Both the position numbers and the translations under genes were made by a program. A stretch of DNA of 44,059 nt from Betaproteobacteria bacterium TMED22 (GTDB taxonomy: Bacteria; Pseudomonadota; Gammaproteobacteria; Burkholderiales; Eutrophovitaceae): the NCBI GenBank assembly GCA_002167745.1, contig NHCB01000010.1, positions 145,869 through 189,927 on the forward strand, given 5' to 3'. The notes beneath the pieces were generated by a model. The model was not told the origin of the DNA, ran no database searches, and worked only from the letters and a program-made list of their open reading frames with translations. Below, piece after piece: positions 40,280 through 44,059 of the stretch; positions within the stretch are counted from its first letter, which is position 1; each line of letters begins with the position of its first letter.

Positions 40280-42385
40280 TCAGTCCTCGAACAAACCAAA
40301 GATATCTTCATTACTGAGTATCTCGGATAAAACTATAGGCGTTCTTTGATTAGACGGATAGTACACATAAACCGGAACACCCGACCTTCCAAGCGTGCTC
40401 AGTGACTCAGTGATTTCAGCATCTCTAGAGGTCCAATCGGCCCTGTAAGTGATTACATTGTTTTTTTCAAAAACGGCAATAACATCTTGATCTTCAAGTA
40501 CAAGCCTCTTATTTACTTGGCAGGTAATACACCAAGCGGCTGTGTAATCTACAAAAACAGCACGGCCTAATTGCCGATCCTTACTTACCTGTAGCGAGGA
40601 CCAAGGCAACCAAATATTCGTACCTACCTTTTCCGCTGTTGTCTGACTAAAAGAACTCACAACATCCTTCAATCCAAGCATGGCAATCAAAAAACTGACC
40701 ACAATCAGGGTTCTCCATCTCGCTAACCGTAGAATTTTTCGATACTGTATCCTCCCAATAGCCCACGCACATAATCCAATAAAGACTAAAGTGAACAGCA
40801 CCGTAGATACAACGTGAATGTTTGTTTGTTGTCCAAGTACCCAAATAAGCCATATGACGGTTAAATACAAAGGCACGCTCAACAGATTTTTTAAAGTATT
40901 CATCCACTCCCCTGGCCTCGGTAACCAGGCTACTAGACTTGGTCTCAAAGAAATCAATACGAATGGAGTAGCCATTCCTATTCCGAGTGCGAGAAAAGTA
41001 AGCATGCTCGCCACAGCACCTTGTGCGATGGAGAAACCAATTGCAGCGCCCATAAAAGGAGCGGTACAAGGTGTAGCAATAACCGTAACAAGAACACCTG
41101 AAATAAATGAGGATAGTCGACCGAAACTCCTGGTAGTCCCACCCACTCCTTGCAAACTTGTGCCTACCTCAAATAAGCCAGACATATTCAAAGCAAGTAT
41201 GAAAAATAGGACAACCAACACTAATACCGTTACAGGATCCTGCAATTGAAAACCCCAACCTACCTGCTCACCAGCCGATCGCAACGCCAGCAGTATGGCA
41301 CCTATTAGACAAAAAGTTAGGATAACCCCTAAGGCAAATAGCACTGTCTCTTTATAATGCTCAGCCTTTGAGCGTTCATCAAGACCAATGAGCGACATTA
41401 ATTTTATTGCGATGACAGGTAATACGCACGGCATAAAATTCAAAATGATTCCACCAATAAGAGCGGAAGCTATCGCTAGCCAAAGGCTATAGACAGGCTT
41501 TCTATCCTCATCAGAATCAACTAGAGATTCTAATGTGGATACTTGACTTGTAGAACGTGTGATATCAAAACTAGACACATCGTTATTAACATTGTTGCGT
41601 AAGACTAAAGTGCCTTCGAAAGGATTACTTGATTTTCCATAATCCGTTGATAGCTGACCCCTCAAGACAAATCCACTTGAACTAACACCTAGTGTTTGAG
41701 ATGCCTGGTATTCAATCAGGTCAGGGTAAGCTGGAAAGAATTCAGCCGTAGAAATAATGGAATCAACTCCGCTCAAGTCAACACTCCATTGCCCGTCCTC
41801 AGTTACCTTGACCTTGAACCAATTATCAGCTGCCTCCTTCGGCAGTGCTGCAATAGCTCGATCAATAACACTCGCATCAGCAGTGAGCACGCCTGACCCC
41901 GCGACCTCGATGTCAGTTGACAGCACAGCATCCCCAGGTATACATAAATCCTTACATACCAACCAAGAGACTTTCGCTGACACCGAGTATATCCCCGGCG
42001 CTACATCATTTGAAATCACCAACTGGAATGGAAATAGCACATTTTGGTCGTAGCCAAAATTAACAAAATTCTCTAACTTAAATTGAATAGGTGGAGGCCA
42101 TTGGATCGGGCCAACCGCAAACCCCGCAGGAAGCAGCCAATCGACTTGCGTGGGCAAACCAGTATCTCCGGGATTCTTCCAGTAAATATGCCAGTCCTCT
42201 TCGAGCGACATTTGTATGCCGAGATATGAGGTCTGCCCCATTTCGGCAGGCTTATGCTGGGTAATGAGTTCTAGATTAATGTACTCGCCAGCCGCTTGAC
42301 TTCGATCCGCAGCGAAGGCGGGAAATAAAACAGAAACAACAACGGCAAGCCAGACAATGACAAAAATAAAAATTTTAGATCGCAT
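40280..42385 (-). CDS. DsbD/ScsB-type thiol:disulfide interchange protein
   Basis: The 701-residue protein has a signal peptide (about 1-26, ending AFAAD) and the three-part layout of DsbD. The periplasmic N-domain has WHIYWKNPGDTGLPT and the cysteine pair C144/C148 in LVCKDLCIPG. A membrane core of about eight helices has Cys320 in FMPCVLPVIAIKL and Cys440 in IATPCTAPFMG. The C-terminal thioredoxin domain has C619/C622 in AAWCITCQVNK. All three redox pairs are present. The MPCVLP and ATPCTAPFMG form is that of ScsB-like DsbD. It brings electrons from cytoplasmic thioredoxin to periplasmic targets such as DsbC, DsbG or cytochrome c maturation proteins. It lies 64 bases after the coiled-coil gene on the same strand. 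Confidence 0.93.
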   Translation of the reverse strand: MRSKIFIFVIVWLAVVVSVLFPAFAADRSQAAGEYINLELITQHKPAEMGQTSYLGIQMSLEEDWHIYWKNPGDTGLPTQVDWLLPAGFAVGPIQWPPPIQFKLENFVNFGYDQNVLFPFQLVISNDVAPGIYSVSAKVSWLVCKDLCIPGDAVLSTDIEVAGSGVLTADASVIDRAIAALPKEAADNWFKVKVTEDGQWSVDLSGVDSIISTAEFFPAYPDLIEYQASQTLGVSSSGFVLRGQLSTDYGKSSNPFEGTLVLRNNVNNDVSSFDITRSTSQVSTLESLVDSDEDRKPVYSLWLAIASALIGGIILNFMPCVLPVIAIKLMSLIGLDERSKAEHYKETVLFALGVILTFCLIGAILLALRSAGEQVGWGFQLQDPVTVLVLVVLFFILALNMSGLFEVGTSLQGVGGTTRSFGRLSSFISGVLVTVIATPCTAPFMGAAIGFSIAQGAVASMLTFLALGIGMATPFVLISLRPSLVAWLPRPGEWMNTLKNLLSVPLYLTVIWLIWVLGQQTNIHVVSTVLFTLVFIGLCAWAIGRIQYRKILRLARWRTLIVVSFLIAMLGLKDVVSSFSQTTAEKVGTNIWLPWSSLQVSKDRQLGRAVFVDYTAAWCITCQVNKRLVLEDQDVIAVFEKNNVITYRADWTSRDAEITESLSTLGRSGVPVYVYYPSNQRTPIVLSEILSNEDIFGLFED

Positions 42386-42449
42386 GCTCAGCCGAATATT
42401 CGCTCATGATTAAATCTTTAGTCACTAGACTACTTAAAAAACTCGCAAT

Positions 42450-43913
42450 TCACTCACCAACAGGCTGCGCTGGATATTGCGTCATTGGGACCTCTTCTTT
42501 TTTCTCAGACGAGGCTGGAGTTTCTTCTTTCACCTCAGACGAGGCTGGAGTTTCTTCTTTCACCTCAGACGAGGCTGGAGTTTCTTCTTTCACCTCAGAT
42601 GACGCTGGAGTTTCTTCTTTCACCTCAGACGAGGCTGGAGTTTCTTCTTTCACCTCAGATGACGCCGGGATTTCTTCCTTCATTTCGGATGACATCTGAT
42701 TCAACTCGACTCGTTCTTCCAATTTTATTAAGGTATCTTCTATTAAGTTTAATCTTTCTAACTCCTCAGTAATTAGAGACTGCCGATATAAAAGCTCATC
42801 CACCCGGTCCCGCAAAAGATATTGATCGCCGAGTTCTGGTTGAATGATTTCCAGCTCGTCTAATCGCTCCAAAATAGCATTGAGATCGTCTGAATCCAGC
42901 TTAGTAATTTGATTTATTTCCACGTCATCTAATCGGCTTAAGACGGCACCGAGATCTTCTAAAGTAAGCTTAGAAACGTCATCTAACTTTTTTGAATCAC
43001 TGCCGATTCGAAGTAACTCATTCTGAATTAGATACAAATCTGCAACGATAGCCTCAACCCTCGACCCTAAATCACCTATTTTGATGATTTCTCCATCCAG
43101 CTCAACATTTTTTTTAGTTAGAGAATCTAGTCGAATAGATAGGCCATCGAGCGCATCAATTTGCTTTTGAATCAGCTCGATGCGACCAGATTGATTTATT
43201 ACATCTATATTTACTGTTGCCACTTGATCAGCATTATTGATAATTTGTTCGCCCAATTGCTGAATGAGCGTCTCTGAAACCTGAAAACGCTTCACCAATG
43301 TTTGATTGGCCTCTTCTAGAAAAAGAATACGAGCAAGCAACGTTTTTTCCCTCTCATTGTACTCAGTCTTTTGAATGTACCCTGAACTAATAGACTGAAT
43401 CCTCGCCTCCATTACTTCCATTCGACCAGTCAATTTACTGAGGCGCTCATTGTTCTGAATCTCCATTTCTTGAATCCGAGACTCCGTCTCAGCAAGTCGC
43501 ATTTCAGCATTTACTAAGTCTCGACTCGATTGCAATAACTGGTAACCACGATTTTGAAATTCACTCTTTAATTGATTCAATGAATTATGGTGCGCTGCTA
43601 TCTCAGTTTTAAGCTGCCCAATTTTCTCAAGCAGCTCTATAACTTTTTCATAATTCTCTTTTCGAACTTCGGTACTTTTCCGAAAATCTTCGTTTCGCTC
43701 TCTCAACCTGGCGGTATTGGCTTCCGTGATGGCGATCTCTAACTCTATAAGTCCTTGAGCTAATTGGTCAACCTCGCCCACAAGATCATTAAAACTAGGC
43801 CTAGCTTCTCGAATTTTTTTAGCGGTTTCGATTGATGCTCCCGGCCTGTTCTGGCCATATGCCAGCGTGACTCCCAAATAAACGAGAAAGAGCGTAAATG
43901 TTATCTTCATCAT
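42450..43913 (-). CDS. secreted coiled-coil protein with C-terminal decapeptide repeats
   Basis: I start at the ATG ending at 43913, since TAAGG lies nine bases before it; a TTG nine bases further up lacks this. The protein (487 residues) begins MMKITFTLFLVYLGVTLAYGQ, a signal peptide, then has about 370 residues of heptad-rich helix (for instance VELDGEIIKIGDLGSRVEAI, ERLDELEIIQPELGDQ). A tail of seven decapeptide repeats of the type SSEVKEETPA follows, and it ends MTQYPAQPVGE. It resembles the trimeric coiled-coil part of YbgF/CpoB but has no TPR domain. It stands directly downstream of pal, the usual place of ybgF, so a Tol-Pal related periplasmic role is possible. Confidence 0.82.
   Translation of the reverse strand: MMKITFTLFLVYLGVTLAYGQNRPGASIETAKKIREARPSFNDLVGEVDQLAQGLIELEIAITEANTARLRERNEDFRKSTEVRKENYEKVIELLEKIGQLKTEIAAHHNSLNQLKSEFQNRGYQLLQSSRDLVNAEMRLAETESRIQEMEIQNNERLSKLTGRMEVMEARIQSISSGYIQKTEYNEREKTLLARILFLEEANQTLVKRFQVSETLIQQLGEQIINNADQVATVNIDVINQSGRIELIQKQIDALDGLSIRLDSLTKKNVELDGEIIKIGDLGSRVEAIVADLYLIQNELLRIGSDSKKLDDVSKLTLEDLGAVLSRLDDVEINQITKLDSDDLNAILERLDELEIIQPELGDQYLLRDRVDELLYRQSLITEELERLNLIEDTLIKLEERVELNQMSSEMKEEIPASSEVKEETPASSEVKEETPASSEVKEETPASSEVKEETPASSEVKEETPASSEKKEEVPMTQYPAQPVGE
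42481..42690. repeat. 30-bp tandem repeat array coding for SSEVKEETPA units
   Basis: Seven head-to-tail units of exactly 30 bases lie at 42481-42690 at the 3' end of the coiled-coil gene. The five central units (42511-42660) differ only at the positions that read GACGAG or GATGAC. The outer two (42481-42510 and 42661-42690) are more diverged, as expected for an array growing from within. Because 30 is a multiple of three the peptide frame is kept, giving a Ser/Glu/Lys/Pro-rich tail. The array also leaves other frames open, which explains long spurious frames on the opposite strand. Confidence 0.95.
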
Positions 43914-43948
43914 GACTAACAACCTTACTTTAAAGCAGTCTGTTTCTC

Positions 43949-43986
43949 AAATAATAAAGGGACGTAAATACGCCCCTTTATTATTT
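43949..43986. terminator. strong hairpin between pal and the coiled-coil gene
   Basis: AAATAATAAAGGG (43949-43961) and CCCTTTATTATTT (43974-43986) are perfect 13-bp arms. Within the loop CGT and ACG pair again, leaving one A-C mismatch and a four-base AAAT loop. The A/T outer stem provides U-tracts in both directions. It lies 23 bases after the pal stop and 35 bases before the coiled-coil start, so most pal transcripts should end here. Confidence 0.85.
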
Positions 43987-44009
43987 GGTCCTACATGATG
44001 CGACTACAA

Positions 44010-44059
44010 TCAATAGACAAAATCAGCCCTACGATTTTGTTGCCAACTGGTCTCATCAT
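44010..44059 (-). CDS. pal: Pal (peptidoglycan-associated lipoprotein), last residues only
   Basis: Fifteen codons and a TGA are visible, reading DETSWQQNRRADFVY. The NRRA-x-x-VY ending after a short E-x-x-W/Y helix is the typical C-terminus of Pal in Gammaproteobacteria (E. coli Pal ends NRRAVLVY). The rest of the gene lies beyond the window's right edge. OmpA-like proteins can share this tail, but the following secreted coiled-coil gene fits the pal-ybgF order. The fragment is short, so this call rests on few residues. Confidence 0.6.
   Translation of the reverse strand, partial: DETSWQQNRRADFVY

Noticed and set aside
42406-42772. Two plus-strand frames across the 30-bp repeat array
   Set aside because: They are periodic translations of the antisense of the repeat; the minus-strand frame has a signal peptide, a long coiled coil and a binding site.
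43991-44059. A second minus-strand frame at the right edge ending MMRPVGNKIVGLILSIDCSRIM
   Set aside because: The overlapping frame that ends DETSWQQNRRADFVY matches the Pal C-terminus, so this one is a shadow.
1-44059. Search by eye for CRISPR repeats, tRNA genes, insertion-sequence ends, phage genes and a replication origin
   Set aside because: No regularly spaced repeats, cloverleaf, transposase or integrase reading frame, or DnaA-box cluster was noticed; a computed scan would be needed to exclude short elements.

Overview
The window reads as a chromosomal segment of a free-living Gammaproteobacterium with modest G+C, probably marine and uncultivated. This rests on gene content: a proteobacterial-type glutamate-cysteine ligase (gshA), a tol-pal-like end with a Pal C-terminus, a full-length DsbD/ScsB-type thiol:disulfide interchange protein, queuosine genes (queD, queE), murI, and many acyl-CoA and short-chain dehydrogenase genes. 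I see no tRNA, rRNA, CRISPR array, insertion sequence or prophage. The genus cannot be named from what is visible.

Region 1 (1-12.7 kb) is a catabolic block. A minus-strand cluster holds an HpcH/HpaI aldolase, a MaoC hydratase, a coiled-coil protein and a GAF-domain protein cut by the window edge. It diverges from a DapA-like aldolase/lyase that lacks two classical DapA catalytic residues. A second minus-strand operon encodes two acyl-CoA dehydrogenases, a 3-hydroxyacyl-CoA dehydrogenase, a second MaoC hydratase and a ComB-like phosphatase, so it carries the dehydrogenation, hydration and second oxidation steps of a beta-oxidation-like path. Diverging from it are an omega-amino acid:pyruvate aminotransferase, an M81/MlrC-type hydrolase and an acylating (methyl)malonate-semialdehyde dehydrogenase. 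These look like a route from beta-amino acids or their amides to acetyl- or propionyl-CoA.

Region 2 (12.7-24.5 kb) starts with a 470-base non-coding gap holding a 17-bp tandem repeat. It continues with an SDR, a secreted rhodanese, an MFS transporter, a NUDIX-MBL fusion, a HisD-family dehydrogenase resembling sulfopropanediol dehydrogenase HpsN, a phytanoyl-CoA dioxygenase-like protein, murI, a two-gene chromate transporter, gshA and an SDR that lacks the usual Tyr/Lys pair. A decayed N-terminal piece of an EamA/DMT transporter lies between murI and the chromate transporter genes.

Region 3 (24.5-36.1 kb) carries a Sel1-repeat protein, queE, and a queD with three tandem PTPS domains of which only the middle one keeps all key residues. 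After these come an SDR, a double gamma-glutamylcyclotransferase-like protein, an ABM monooxygenase, two tandem secreted sulfatase-modifying-factor-like proteins without the formylglycine-generating cysteines, a dicarboxylate transporter operon with GlcG and VOC genes, a coumarate-CoA-ligase-like enzyme, a NIPSNAP protein and an FKBP lipoprotein.

Region 4 (36.2-44.06 kb) has a glutathione S-transferase-like gene with a TTG start, a persulfide dioxygenase-rhodanese fusion, an unrecognised 317-aa protein next to a WYL regulator, a DsbD/ScsB-type protein, and a secreted coiled-coil protein ending in seven decapeptide repeats. The last gene sits where YbgF/CpoB lies in tol-pal operons: a strong hairpin separates it from the C-terminus of Pal at the window edge. 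The window also carries several thiol and sulfur functions: gshA, a double GGCT, GST, a persulfide dioxygenase, two rhodanese domains, and possibly ComB and HpsN.
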